A DNA stretch of 64,000 nucleotides, taken from assembly GCA_038120295.1 (NCBI GenBank), contig JAYOLL010000002.1, positions 238,808 through 302,807 on the forward strand. The letters run 5' to 3'. Shown in pieces: positions 17,368 to 26,392 of the stretch. The stretch's first letter is position 1. The number at the start of each line of letters is the position of its first letter. The notes beneath the pieces are model-generated. The model searched no databases. It had not been told where the DNA came from and saw nothing but the letters and a program-made list of their open reading frames with translations. Origin of the DNA: JAYOEY01 sp038120295 (lineage in GTDB: Bacteria; Pseudomonadota; Alphaproteobacteria; MPNO01; UBA2964). The position numbers and the translations under genes are program-made.

Positions 17368-18069
17368 TTACTCCAGTTCGAAGCGCACCGACACCGTGGC
17401 GGAAATTTCCTGTGTACCGGGTGAGACGGGTACTTCCGCCGCCTTGGCGCTTCTGAGCGAATCCGCCTGCACCATGAAGGGGCGCGGGAAATGCGTCGCC
17501 TGCTCGTTGATCGACACCACGCGCCCGAGCTTCGCGCCGGCGGCTTCGGCATAAAGCGTCGCGCGCCGTTTCGCGTCCGCGACCGCCTTGCGGCGCGCGT
17601 CGTCCATCAGGGCTTCCGGTTCGGCGATGTCGAACTGCACGCCGTTGACGCGGTTCGAGCCCGCCGTCACCACGGCGTCGAGGATGCCGCCCAGTTTCGC
17701 CAGGTCGCGCACGCGGACCCGCACCTGGTTCGAGGCCTGGTAGCCGCCGATCACGCGCGGGCGGTTGCGGACATAGGGCTCGTACCAGGGCGAAACGTTG
17801 AAATTACTGGTCCGAATGTCCTTTTCCTCGATCCCGGCCTGCTTCAGCGCCGCCATGAGGCGAGCCATCGCCGCGTTGTTGGCGTCGAGCGCCTGGCGCG
17901 CCGTGTCCGCCTTGGTCGTGATGCCCGTATTGACATGCGCCTGATCGGGCGTGGCGGTGACCGATCCGCTGCCCTGCACGGCAACGAAGCGTTTCATGCC
18001 GTCATCCGCGGCTGCCGGGTTAAAGGCGAGCAGAACGGCGAGGGCGGCGAGGGGGAAAATCCGGATCAT
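17368..18069 (-). CDS. SIMPL-domain (DUF541) periplasmic protein
   Basis: A 233-residue secreted protein. The signal peptide is residues 1-22 (cleavage after PAAA). The body is a SIMPL domain: VAVQGSGSVTATPDQA near 28-43, then AMARLMAALKQAGIEEKDIRTSNF near 75-98, and the C-terminal VSPGTQEISATVSVRFEL strand. Members are oligomeric periplasmic or outer-membrane-associated proteins (BP26/OMP28, YggE) tied to stress tolerance; no enzyme activity is established. ATG 18069 follows AAGGA; the longer in-frame extension lacks a signal peptide at its start. It is divergent from the dehydrogenase gene at 18265. Confidence 0.87.
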   Translation of the reverse strand: MIRIFPLAALAVLLAFNPAAADDGMKRFVAVQGSGSVTATPDQAHVNTGITTKADTARQALDANNAAMARLMAALKQAGIEEKDIRTSNFNVSPWYEPYVRNRPRVIGGYQASNQVRVRVRDLAKLGGILDAVVTAGSNRVNGVQFDIAEPEALMDDARRKAVADAKRRATLYAEAAGAKLGRVVSINEQATHFPRPFMVQADSLRSAKAAEVPVSPGTQEISATVSVRFELE

Positions 18070-18264
18070 TGGGAAATCCTTTTGATTGTTGGGCCTACAG
18101 TGGCGCGCGCGGAGAACCGGCGCAAGCGCCATGAGCACGAGCATCGGGGCCGAATGTGATGATTTTGAGGCGCCGCCGCCTGCCGGTCCGCCCGGTTTGC
18201 GCACCGGGCGATCTCGTCTACAACACGGCTCGATGTCAGGAAATCGATTTTGGGAGAACAAGTC

Positions 18265-19143
18265 ATGACGACGCTGGGATTCATCGGCACGGGCGGTATG
18301 GGCAGCGGCATGGCCGCCAATCTGATCAGGGCGGGCTACAGCCTCGTCGTGACCGACCTCAACCGCGACCAGTGCAAGGGGCTTGAAGAACAGGGCGCGC
18401 AATATGCCGACTCGCCTAAAGCGGTCGCCGAATCCTGCGAGCTGGTGCTCTCGATGCTGCCCAACAACGATGCCGTCCGGGCTGTCGGGCTCGGCGCGGG
18501 CGGGCTCGCCGAGGCGTCAGGCGGGGCGAAGGAATGGATCGATTTCAGCAGCATCGACAAGGCGACCATCGTCGATGTCGCGGGCGAACTCGGCGGCAAG
18601 GGCTGGACCGTCATCGATGCCGGCGCGGGCGGCGTCGAGGAAGTCGCGGCGGCCGGCAACCTTGTGCTGTGGATTTCGGGATCGACAGAGATGCTGGAGA
18701 AACACCGCCCGGTGCTGGAGCCGATGTCGAAACTGATCCTTCAGGTGGGCGAACTCGGCAACGCCAAGCTGGTCAAGACGGGTATGGCCATGCTCGCCGC
18801 GGTACAGCACATGACGCTGGCCGAAATTGCCGGATGGTTTTCCAAGGGCGGCCTCGACAACGAGACCTTCCAGACCATCCTCAAGAATTCGGCCTGGGAT
18901 TCCTCCGCCTCCAGCCGGGTCATGGAGATCATGGTGAGCGGCGAGTACAAGCCGCGTAAAAGCTGGATGCCGAAAGACGTGAGTTTCGGGCTCGACATTG
19001 CGCGCGAAATGGAAGTGCCGACGCCCTTCGTCAGCCTTGCCTACCAGATGTTCGCCATTGCGCAGGCGACCGGCGAGGACGGGTACGAGGCGACCGGCAT
19101 TGCCTGCAATGTCTATGACACGCTCAACGGAGTGAAGTCGTAG
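18265..19143 (+). CDS. NAD(P)-dependent beta-hydroxyacid dehydrogenase (3-hydroxyisobutyrate dehydrogenase family)
   Basis: A 292-residue enzyme. The dinucleotide site is LGFIGTGGMGSGMAANLIRAG at residues 4-24. A substrate-binding loop follows (DAGAGGVEEVAAAG near 118), and the catalytic Lys is in KLVKTGMAM near 170. The C-terminal all-alpha domain is complete. The family oxidises 3-hydroxyisobutyrate, tartronate semialdehyde or gamma-hydroxybutyrate-type substrates. The substrate loop differs from the usual D-A-P-V-S-G-G, so the substrate may be atypical. ATG 18265 is preferred to the TTG at 18250 because GGGAGA sits between them. Confidence 0.87.
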   Translation: MTTLGFIGTGGMGSGMAANLIRAGYSLVVTDLNRDQCKGLEEQGAQYADSPKAVAESCELVLSMLPNNDAVRAVGLGAGGLAEASGGAKEWIDFSSIDKATIVDVAGELGGKGWTVIDAGAGGVEEVAAAGNLVLWISGSTEMLEKHRPVLEPMSKLILQVGELGNAKLVKTGMAMLAAVQHMTLAEIAGWFSKGGLDNETFQTILKNSAWDSSASSRVMEIMVSGEYKPRKSWMPKDVSFGLDIAREMEVPTPFVSLAYQMFAIAQATGEDGYEATGIACNVYDTLNGVKS

Positions 19144-19195
19144 CCGTTCCCGGGCCGCGGGCGGGATCGCCGGCGACCGGAACCGCTTCAGCCGA

Positions 19196-20551
19196 ATGAC
19201 GCAATCCGCGCTCTACAGGGTCATCGCCGCCATGGTGGCCCTGCTGTGGCTGAAAGGCGTCGCCTCGACGCTTGTCGATCTGCCGCCGGCGCTGTCGCAG
19301 CTCGCCGTCCTGCCGCTGGCGGCGATGATCGTTTGCGCCCTGCTGACGATGGTCAACCAGATCCGCATTCTGTGCATCGCGCTGGCCATCGCGACCGGTG
19401 CACTGGCCGGTCTCTACGATCAGTGGGACGCGATCCTGCCGGGGCTCGAAAGGGCCACGATCTTCCCCGCTTTTCTCGCCACCATCGTGCTGTTGCGCGC
19501 GACCGCCGATCAGCGACCGGAAATCGCTGCCGCCCGCCGGCTGTTCTCCGCCCTGGGCGAAGACGAGCGCGGCGGCGGCGTCACGGTCGGCGCCTTCCTC
19601 CTGGGTTCCGTCCTGCAGGTCGGACAGTTCGCCATCTTCGCGCCCATCGTCGGCCGCGACGCGCCGGTCGAGGAGCGCCGGCGGGTGTTCATGTCGGCGC
19701 TGCGCGGCATGGCGCTGGTGCCGTTCTGGTCGCCCTTTATCGTCGCGACGGCGGTGGCGGCGATCTACCTGCCGGAAGTGCCGGTGTGGCAGGCCATGAT
19801 CCTGGGGCTGACGCTTGCGGCCATCGCCATGCTGATGGGGGTGACGATGCTGGAACGCGTCGGCGGCCGCCTGAGCGGCCCGGCGGTGATCTGGCGCGCG
19901 CTGGCGACGCTCGCGCCCGTCATGCCGTCCATCGCGGTGGCGGCGCTGATCGTGGTCGGCGCCACCGTTCTGACGGACCTGACGACGCTTCAGGCGCTGG
20001 TGATCGCCATGCCGGTTCCATGTGTGCTCGCGGTTCTGTTTGCCAAAGGCGGCGACGTTCGGGCGGCAGCGCGGGCGACTGTCGCAAACGCAGGCCGGAT
20101 CGGCCCCGAGACATCGATCCTTGTTTTCGCCATGACGCTGGGGCTGGTGTTCGAGGCCTGCCTGCCGCAGATGGGCCTGGGAGACTGGCTGGAATCGCTC
20201 TCGCTCGGCCCGTTCGCGATCATCCTCATCGTCATCATGTCGATTAATCTCGCCGGGCTGTGCGGCATCCATCCGATCGTCAGCGGCGCCATCGTCCTGG
20301 TCCTGTTCACCGGTATTCCGACCGGGCTGGCGGACGTCATTCTGATGCAGGCCATGCTGGTCGGCTGGGGACTGTGTTCCTCCATTTCCATCGGCAGCCT
20401 GTCGATCGCGGCCGGCGCAGCGATGTTCGATTTGTCGCCCGAAGGGCTGGTTACGCGCGACAATCTGGTTTTCGTTTTGACCGCGTCCATCCTGATCGCC
20501 GTCCTCCTGTGGCTCCTGAATGGGGCGTTGATCGCCTGGGGTGTCGAGTGA
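19196..20551 (+). CDS. Polytopic membrane transporter, ion-transporter (IT) superfamily-like
   Basis: A 451-residue inner-membrane protein with about 11-12 hydrophobic segments in two halves, separated near residues 220-250. Two gently polar loops, GSVLQVGQFAIFAPIVGRD in the first half and NLAGLCGIHPIVSGAIV in the second, look like the hairpin loops of organic-anion transporters of the DctM/CitM/ArsB group. No family was identified with confidence. It starts 52 bases after the dehydrogenase gene in the same direction and may carry that enzyme's substrate. ATG 19196 has only a weak site upstream. Confidence 0.6.
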   Translation: MTQSALYRVIAAMVALLWLKGVASTLVDLPPALSQLAVLPLAAMIVCALLTMVNQIRILCIALAIATGALAGLYDQWDAILPGLERATIFPAFLATIVLLRATADQRPEIAAARRLFSALGEDERGGGVTVGAFLLGSVLQVGQFAIFAPIVGRDAPVEERRRVFMSALRGMALVPFWSPFIVATAVAAIYLPEVPVWQAMILGLTLAAIAMLMGVTMLERVGGRLSGPAVIWRALATLAPVMPSIAVAALIVVGATVLTDLTTLQALVIAMPVPCVLAVLFAKGGDVRAAARATVANAGRIGPETSILVFAMTLGLVFEACLPQMGLGDWLESLSLGPFAIILIVIMSINLAGLCGIHPIVSGAIVLVLFTGIPTGLADVILMQAMLVGWGLCSSISIGSLSIAAGAAMFDLSPEGLVTRDNLVFVLTASILIAVLLWLLNGALIAWGVE

Positions 20552-20659
20552 CCATGCTCACGCAATTACGCTCAGGTTCTTGATAAAACCGATGGCCTGA
20601 CGGATTATCGTCCGCCATACCCAAACGACGGTCGCGCCGTCCCCAACACAAGAAAATCC

Positions 20660-21949
20660 ATGGGCTGTTTTTTCAAATCCCTGTTTCTTCTTTTCGTTCT
20701 TGCCATCATCGGCCTGCCGGTGGCCGGCGTGGTCATGGCGCTCGACCCGCAGCCGCTGGTGCAGCGCGCGGGCGATATCAACACGGCGGACCTGAAACGC
20801 GCCCAGGCGCTGGCGGAAAGTTATGACCCGCGCAACATGCCCACCGACCGGATGACGACGTTGCGCGCGTCCTCGGAAGAGCTCAATACCGTTCTCAAGG
20901 GCGCGCTTGGCGGGGTGAAACAGGTTGCGGGCCAGGTTCAGGTGACCCGGTTCGGCGTCATCATCGCGCTGACCGTGTCTCCGCCGATCCCTGACAATCC
21001 TGTCGGCAGGCATGTCAACATCACCGCCGTCGTGGCGCCGTCGATATTCGGGCTGCATATTTCCCGTTTCCGGATCGGCAAGCTTGAGATTCCGCCTGCG
21101 GCCATCAGACCGGCCCTGCAGTTCACGCTTGATCATCTGGTCGGTACGGGCAAGGCCGAGCCCATCCTGAATTCGATCAAGTCGGTACAGGTCGCCGGAA
21201 ACTATGCAGAGGTCAGGTTCCAGCCGCCGGCGAACCTGGTCGCCGATCTCAAAATCGCCGCCAAGCGGCAGATCGCGATGCGCACGCCGGAAGCTGTCAG
21301 GCCCTATATCGAAATTCTCGGCAGGACCGCCGACCGGGCAGGGGGTGGCCGGGTCTCGATGATCGAGTTCATGCGTCCTGTCTTCGCCTTTGCGAAACAG
21401 CGTTCGGCGACCGGCGACCCGGTTGCGGAGAACAAGGCAGCCATGGTGGCGATCGCCATCTATTTCGGCGACGGCCGGTTCGAGCGGTTCGTCTCCGGTC
21501 CTGTGCTGACGCCCGAGCAGAAGGCAGGCAAGCGGTCGCTCGGCCATGTCCGGCTGAACGGGCGGCACGATTTCGTCCAGCATTTCACCATCTCGATGGG
21601 GCTCGCGCTGGCCGGCGGCGATGTGGCCGCCAACCTGATCGGAGAGCTAAAAGAGGTGAAGGATTCGGGCAAAAAGAGCGGGTTCAGCTTCACTGATATC
21701 GGGGCCGACCGTATCGGCGTTCGCTTTGCCGGCGCCGCCATTGCGAGCCGGAACAGCGCGATGCGGTTTCAGGAGGTTCTGTCAGAAGCCTTCAACGAAA
21801 CGGCCTTCTTTCCGCAATTTGCCGACCTGCCCGAAGGGATGAGCCAGGACGAATTCCGCAGCCGCTACGGCGACATAAACAGCGCCGCCTACAAGCGCGT
21901 CATCGCCGAGATCGACCGCCGCATCGAGAGCGTGGCGCTCTACCGTTGA
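20660..21949 (+). CDS. Hypothetical membrane-anchored protein coupled to a metallophosphoesterase
   Basis: A 429-residue protein with an N-terminal membrane anchor or uncleaved signal (residues 5-27, FFKSLFLLFVLAIIGLPVAGVVMA) and a long soluble domain with no family I recognise. The soluble part alternates strands and amphipathic stretches and contains no obvious catalytic motif. The topology suggests a periplasmic domain held at the inner membrane. Its stop overlaps the TTG start of the phosphoesterase at 21946, so translation is coupled and the two products probably work together at the envelope. ATG 20660 lacks a strong ribosome site. Confidence 0.7.
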   Translation: MGCFFKSLFLLFVLAIIGLPVAGVVMALDPQPLVQRAGDINTADLKRAQALAESYDPRNMPTDRMTTLRASSEELNTVLKGALGGVKQVAGQVQVTRFGVIIALTVSPPIPDNPVGRHVNITAVVAPSIFGLHISRFRIGKLEIPPAAIRPALQFTLDHLVGTGKAEPILNSIKSVQVAGNYAEVRFQPPANLVADLKIAAKRQIAMRTPEAVRPYIEILGRTADRAGGGRVSMIEFMRPVFAFAKQRSATGDPVAENKAAMVAIAIYFGDGRFERFVSGPVLTPEQKAGKRSLGHVRLNGRHDFVQHFTISMGLALAGGDVAANLIGELKEVKDSGKKSGFSFTDIGADRIGVRFAGAAIASRNSAMRFQEVLSEAFNETAFFPQFADLPEGMSQDEFRSRYGDINSAAYKRVIAEIDRRIESVALYR

Positions 21950-22896
21950 GCCAACCCGAAACCGGGGCGTTCAATTCCGACAGGACGGTCCGGAGACAGG
22001 CCTGGGCGGCGCAGCGCGCGGCGCTTGAGGCCTCGGATGCCAAGCACATGCCGGACGGACGGCCTCACAGCCGCGCCTGGGGGCTGTTCACGCTGCTGTT
22101 GCAGGGGCTCGCAATCCTGCTGCGCCTTCTGGGGCTGTATGAGCGCGGCGTGCGAAACGCGCTCGATATCGGGCTTGTCGAGCACGAACTTGTCTTCGAA
22201 GGCCTGCCGCCCGCGTTCGATGGCTACCGCGTGATGCACATGACGGACCTGCATCTCGACGGTCATCCGGCGCTGCCCGGCCGGATCGCGCGGCTGGTCG
22301 AGGGCGTCGCCTGCGATCTCTGCGTTCTGACGGGCGATTACCGGTTCCGCGTCCATGGTCCGTGGGACCGCGTGACGGAGGCGTTCGAGAGCATCATGCC
22401 GGCGATCGCCGCAACGGACGGCATCGTCGCCGTGCTCGGCAATCATGACGCCGCCGGCATGGCCGACATGCTGGAATCGCTCGGCGCGCGCGTGCCGGTG
22501 AACAGCACCGAGACCCTGTCGCGCGGCGATGCGGCGATCCATGTCACCGGGATTGACGATCCGCATTACTATTTCACCCCCGCCGCCGCCCGCGCGCTTG
22601 TCGAGGCGCCGGACGGATTCCGTATCGCGCTGGTCCATACGCCGGAGCTATGCCATCAGGCCGCGGAAGCCGGGTTCGATCTCTATCTGTGCGGGCACAC
22701 CCATGGCGGACAGGTCTGCCTGCCCGGCGGGAAACCGGTCATCACCCATGCGGGCGGGTTCAGGCGCTACGCCAGCGGGTTCTGGCAGGTCGGGAAGATG
22801 AAGGGATATACCGGACGCGGCGCGGGGTGTTCCGGCCTGCCGATCCGCTTCAACTTCCGGGGCGAGGTGACAGTCTTCACGTTGCGGCGAGCGTAG
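21946..22896 (+). CDS. Calcineurin-like metallophosphoesterase (YaeI/YkuE type)
   Basis: A 316-residue phosphoesterase. Metal-ligand motifs are complete: MHMTDLHLDG (D-x-H), VLTGDYRF (GD), AVLGNHDAAG (GNHD), then LVHTPEL and LCGHTHGGQV (GHTH). A hydrophobic stretch near residues 45-62 (WGLFTLLLQGLAILLRLLGL) may be a membrane segment or amphipathic helix. YaeI/YkuE-type members act on phospholipid or nucleotide-lipid phosphoesters at the membrane. The TTG at 21946 overlaps the upstream TGA; an ATG further in (MPDGRPH) is an alternative start. Coupling with the anchored unknown protein suggests envelope lipid metabolism, as inference. Confidence 0.83.
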   Translation: MSQPETGAFNSDRTVRRQAWAAQRAALEASDAKHMPDGRPHSRAWGLFTLLLQGLAILLRLLGLYERGVRNALDIGLVEHELVFEGLPPAFDGYRVMHMTDLHLDGHPALPGRIARLVEGVACDLCVLTGDYRFRVHGPWDRVTEAFESIMPAIAATDGIVAVLGNHDAAGMADMLESLGARVPVNSTETLSRGDAAIHVTGIDDPHYYFTPAAARALVEAPDGFRIALVHTPELCHQAAEAGFDLYLCGHTHGGQVCLPGGKPVITHAGGFRRYASGFWQVGKMKGYTGRGAGCSGLPIRFNFRGEVTVFTLRRA

Positions 22897-22987
22897 CGCG
22901 TGGGCCGCTTGCGCGGAAGCAGTGGGACGGGGATGCCGGAAATTTTCCCAAGCTTCCCGACTCGCAGGCAGCAGCCTAGAATGCCTC

Positions 22988-23887
22988 ATGGCCCATTCCC
23001 CACAGCATCACGGTCCCGGCGGCGGGATGACATCGCATGACGTGATGGTCGGCGTCATGTGGGGGCTTGGCGCGGCGATCTGTCATTCGATGGTGCCGAT
23101 CGCCGTCCGGATGCTGTCGAGCACGATCCCGCCGGTCGAGCTGGTGTTTTTCCGTAACCTGATCGGGCTGTGCTTCCTGCTGCTGGTGTTGTCCTGGCGC
23201 GGATTCGGATTTCTGCGGACGAACCGGATAGGCGCGCATTTCGTCCGCAACGCGCTGAACTTCACCGGTCAGTGGCTGTGGTTTGCCGGGCTCACCATGC
23301 TGACGCTGTCGACAGCGGTTGCGCTGCATTTCACGTTGCCGCTGATGGCGGCCGTGCTGGCGGTCATCTTCCTGCGCGAACGGCCGGGTCCGATGCGCAT
23401 CGTGTGTACCTGTCTGGGATTCGCCGGGGTCCTGGTGATCCTGCGGCCGGGCGCCGTTCCGATAAGCGGGGCCGCGTTTCTCGTGCTGGGCTCGGCGCTC
23501 TGCTATGCCGGCGTCGGCATTTTCACGCGAATACTCGGCCGCACGGATTCACCCGCCACAACGACCTTTTACTACCAGCTGATGGTGATGCTGTTCGCCC
23601 TGGGGCCGACGCTCTATCAGTGGGTCACTCCCGCCTGGTCGGATGTTCCCGCGCTGCTGCTGCTGGCGGCGGCGGGCACCGCTGCGCCCTACTGCCTGGT
23701 GCGCGGGCTGGTCCATGCAGAGGTCTCGATCGTCGAGCCGATCGAATATCTGCGGCTGCCCTTCACCGCCATGATGGCGTGGCTGATCTTTTCCGAGACC
23801 ACCGATTACTGGACCTGGGTCGGCGCCGCGATCATCGCCGCTTCCACCTGGTACATGGCGCAGCACGAACACAAGGCGCGGACCTGA
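22988..23887 (+). CDS. DMT-superfamily (EamA) transporter
   Basis: A 299-residue inner-membrane protein with ten hydrophobic segments and two EamA repeats: the first opens at GVMWGLGAAICHSMVPIAV (~20), the second at ISGAAFLVLGSALCYAGVG (~165). Signature pieces are VELVFFRNLIGL and YLRLPFTAMMAWLIFSE. Members export amino acids, nucleosides or other metabolites; nothing here fixes the substrate. ATG 22988 (MAHSPQ) is chosen because the upstream in-frame extension reads as intergenic sequence; MTSHDV at 23027 is also possible. It is convergent with the aldolase gene. Confidence 0.85.
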   Translation: MAHSPQHHGPGGGMTSHDVMVGVMWGLGAAICHSMVPIAVRMLSSTIPPVELVFFRNLIGLCFLLLVLSWRGFGFLRTNRIGAHFVRNALNFTGQWLWFAGLTMLTLSTAVALHFTLPLMAAVLAVIFLRERPGPMRIVCTCLGFAGVLVILRPGAVPISGAAFLVLGSALCYAGVGIFTRILGRTDSPATTTFYYQLMVMLFALGPTLYQWVTPAWSDVPALLLLAAAGTAAPYCLVRGLVHAEVSIVEPIEYLRLPFTAMMAWLIFSETTDYWTWVGAAIIAASTWYMAQHEHKART

Positions 23888-24061
23888 TATACAAATCTGC
23901 TCCAGCCCTCTCCCCCTCCCGACCACTGGTTTTCGATTTGCCCGCCGCCGCCGGCCAACCCGGCGGGCGTTAAGGGTTGGTGTGGCGGCTTGACGACCGC
24001 CGGAACAAATATCCGTGGCCGGGTGGGAGAGCGGTGCGGCGCGATATCGCGTTAGCGATTC

Positions 24062-24964
24062 CTAATAAGAAGGCGCAGGTCCTGCCGGCTTTTCGCCGCC
24101 GCCGCGTCCCGTAAGCTCCAGCCCCTTGTCGAGACCCGGGGTCGAGCGCACCGGCGCCGTCATAAGGAACGTATAGCCCTGCTCCAGCACCTTCTCGACA
24201 TTGCCCGCCGTTACGTGCGGGTGTCCGACCGCCACGTTGTTCGCCTTGCAGGTATTGACGATTTCCGTCATCGCCTCGACCACGACCGGGTGTTCGTACT
24301 GGCGCGGATAGCCGAGTTCCTGGCTCAGGTCGCCCTCGCCGATCAGCACGGCGCCGATGCCCGGCACGTTTTTCAGAATGTCGTCGAGCGCGGCGATGCC
24401 CTTGGTGTCCTCGATCATCAGGATGACGAAAATCTCGCCGTTGGGCGCCAGCGGCCAGACATCGGCGCGGTCGTAATATTCCTGCTGGGAGATGCCCCAG
24501 TAGCGCACGGCCTGGGTCGGGCCGTCGCCGCGGATGCCGGCGGGCTCGTAGAGCGGCGCGTCCTTCATCCGCGGGTAACGGCAGGCAGCGACCGCGTTGT
24601 AGGCTTCCTCGACCGAGCTGACATGCGGCCAGATAACGCCGTAGACGCCGAGATCGAGCGCCTGCTTGGCCTGCCACTGCGCCATCTCGTTGCCGTTCGG
24701 CGGCACCCGGACCATCGGCGTTACCGCCGGCGCCAGCGAGCCCGATTTGGCGATCTGGCCCCGGTTCAGCATGTATTGCAGGCAGTCGCGCAGCGCGAGC
24801 GAATCCCAGGCGTTGTGCTCCATCTCGAACACGATGCCGTCATAGCCGGTGTTGGTGCTGTAGGCGACGGCGGACGGCACGTCGGGCGTCGAAAAGGCGG
24901 TAAAGGCGGGCTTGCCGGATTCGAGCGCGGCGATGATGCCGTTAAGGCGCGGAATGTCAGCCAT
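24062..24964 (-). CDS. HpcH/HpaI-family class II aldolase
   Basis: A 300-residue TIM-barrel aldolase. Family marks are YDGIVFEMEHNAWD near 41-54, VTPMVRVPPNGNEMAQWQAKQALDLGVYGVIWPHV near 80-114 and ILMIEDTKGIAALDDI near 180. It should cleave or form a 4-hydroxy-2-oxoacid with pyruvate as one partner, using a divalent metal. Such enzymes end meta-cleavage routes for catechols and homoprotocatechuate. The class III extradiol dioxygenase at 25086 is divergent and next to it, which fits a shared pathway. The C-terminus has an extra Gly/Pro-rich tail of about 15 residues. ATG follows CAGGGAGAG. Confidence 0.85.
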   Translation of the reverse strand: MADIPRLNGIIAALESGKPAFTAFSTPDVPSAVAYSTNTGYDGIVFEMEHNAWDSLALRDCLQYMLNRGQIAKSGSLAPAVTPMVRVPPNGNEMAQWQAKQALDLGVYGVIWPHVSSVEEAYNAVAACRYPRMKDAPLYEPAGIRGDGPTQAVRYWGISQQEYYDRADVWPLAPNGEIFVILMIEDTKGIAALDDILKNVPGIGAVLIGEGDLSQELGYPRQYEHPVVVEAMTEIVNTCKANNVAVGHPHVTAGNVEKVLEQGYTFLMTAPVRSTPGLDKGLELTGRGGGEKPAGPAPSY

Positions 24965-25085
24965 GGGGTCTCTCCCTGATCTGTTCGTTTCGGTGGCTCC
25001 GTTATCGGCTACAGACAGAGAGGGGTCAACTCTTGCGCCAGACGGAACCGGAGATAAGCTGTCCGCCTCAATCGGGAGATTTTAT

Positions 25086-26096
25086 ATGGCGGAGATCGTC
25101 CTCGGAATCGGCACCTCGCACGGGCCCATGCTGTCGACGCCGTGGGACCAATGGGACCAGCGGGTCGGTTTCGACAAGCAGCAGAAAGAGCACTGGTATC
25201 AGGGGAAAACCTACGATTTCGACCAGCTCGTAGAGCTCCGTAAGGACGAGGGGCTGGACGCCGAGATCACCCCGGACAAATGGCGGGCGCGCCATGAGGC
25301 TTGTCGCACGGCGATCGACACGCTGGCTGCGAAATACGCCGAAATCGCGCCTGATGTGGCGGTGATCGTCGGCAACGACCAGACCGAGCTGTTCACCGAC
25401 GATAATTTCCCGGCCTTTGCGGTCTATTGGGGAGAGACCATCGAAAACCGGCCGCGGACGCCTGAGCAGATCGCCAACCTGCCGCCCGGCGTGGCGGTCG
25501 CCGAGCGCGGCCACGCGCCGCCCGAGGACGCGGTTTATCCAGGACAGCCCGAGCTGGGCGCGCACATCGCCCGCAGCGTGATGGATTCGGGCTTTGACGT
25601 GTCGGCATCGCGACGCCTGCCAAAAGGGTCGGGCTATGTGAACGGCATCCCGCACGCGTTCGGATTCATCTATCGCCAGATCATGAAGGACCGGGTGATC
25701 CCCAACGTGCCTGTCTTCGTCAACACCTTCTACCCGCCCAACCAGCCATCGGCGGAACGATGCTACCGGTTCGGGTTCGCGCTGAAAGATGCGATCGAAA
25801 GCTGGGAATCGGACGCCCGCGTCGCCGTATTTGCATCGGGCGGGCTTTCGCATTTCGTGATCGACGAACCGCTCGACCGGAAGGTGATCGATGCGTTCGA
25901 GGCGCACGATTTCGACGCGCTGACCTCGATCCCCGAGGACCGCTACCAGGCAGGCACGTCGGAAATAAAAAACTGGATCCCGGTCGCCGCCATGATGGAT
26001 GCGTGCGGCAAGGACCTGACGCTCGTCGATTACGTGCCGTGTTACCGTTCCGTCGCCGGCACCGGGAACGCGATGGGGTTCCTGTACTGGGAGTAG
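25086..26096 (+). CDS. Class III extradiol ring-cleavage dioxygenase (LigB superfamily)
   Basis: A 336-residue iron(II) dioxygenase of the LigB/MhpB superfamily. His12 in GIGTSHGPML matches the first iron ligand position. VIVGNDQTELF near 98, YVNGIPHAFGF near 182 and FASGGLSHFVIDEPL near 255 carry other conserved His residues. The family opens catechol-type rings beside the hydroxyls; a substrate such as protocatechuate, gallate or a dihydroxyphenylalkanoate is possible. ATG 25086 (MAEIVL) follows GGGAGA; the longer in-frame extension upstream overlaps the divergent aldolase gene. Placement beside an HpaI-type aldolase suggests a meta-cleavage route. Confidence 0.85.
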   Translation: MAEIVLGIGTSHGPMLSTPWDQWDQRVGFDKQQKEHWYQGKTYDFDQLVELRKDEGLDAEITPDKWRARHEACRTAIDTLAAKYAEIAPDVAVIVGNDQTELFTDDNFPAFAVYWGETIENRPRTPEQIANLPPGVAVAERGHAPPEDAVYPGQPELGAHIARSVMDSGFDVSASRRLPKGSGYVNGIPHAFGFIYRQIMKDRVIPNVPVFVNTFYPPNQPSAERCYRFGFALKDAIESWESDARVAVFASGGLSHFVIDEPLDRKVIDAFEAHDFDALTSIPEDRYQAGTSEIKNWIPVAAMMDACGKDLTLVDYVPCYRSVAGTGNAMGFLYWE

Positions 26097-26262
26097 CCGG
26101 TCAGGCTTCCACCCCTGTCGCCGCATTCGCACGTCGCCCCGGCGGTCCATATTCTGAGCGGCAAAGCCCTGCGCTCCTCTTTTCGGAATGCCAAATTCGG
26201 GGCAATCTGGAAAGGAGACGAAGCTTCGTCAAAGCTGACGGTGCGCCGCCGTCATTCCCCGT

Positions 26263-26364
26263 CCTTCGAGGCGGCTCCCTTCCGCCGAAGGAAGCCTCCT
26301 CAGGATGAGGAATGACCTGTAGGAAGTCCTCATCCTGAGGAGGCGCGAAGCGCCGTCTCGAAGG
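26263..26364. repeat. Alphaproteobacterial palindromic intergenic element
   Basis: An inner perfect 16-bp inverted repeat (26295-26310 and 26328-26343, core CCTCATCCTGAGGAGG) lies inside an outer imperfect pair (26263-26275 and 26352-26364). The whole can fold as a long hairpin. Elements of this sequence type are dispersed in many alphaproteobacterial genomes. It fills most of the 296-base gap 26097-26392; no gene was seen there. Confidence 0.8.
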
Positions 26365-26392
26365 ATACGACGGGGACAAAGGAAGGTCGGAT

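Noticed and set aside
15032..17456. Long plus-strand frames over the flavoprotein and bicupin genes
   Set aside because: They span two supported minus-strand genes and have arginine- or histidine-rich translations without domains.
23936..23972. GC-rich hairpin after the DMT transporter gene
   Set aside because: GCCCGCCG and CGGCGGGC can pair, but no T tract follows, so it was not called a terminator.
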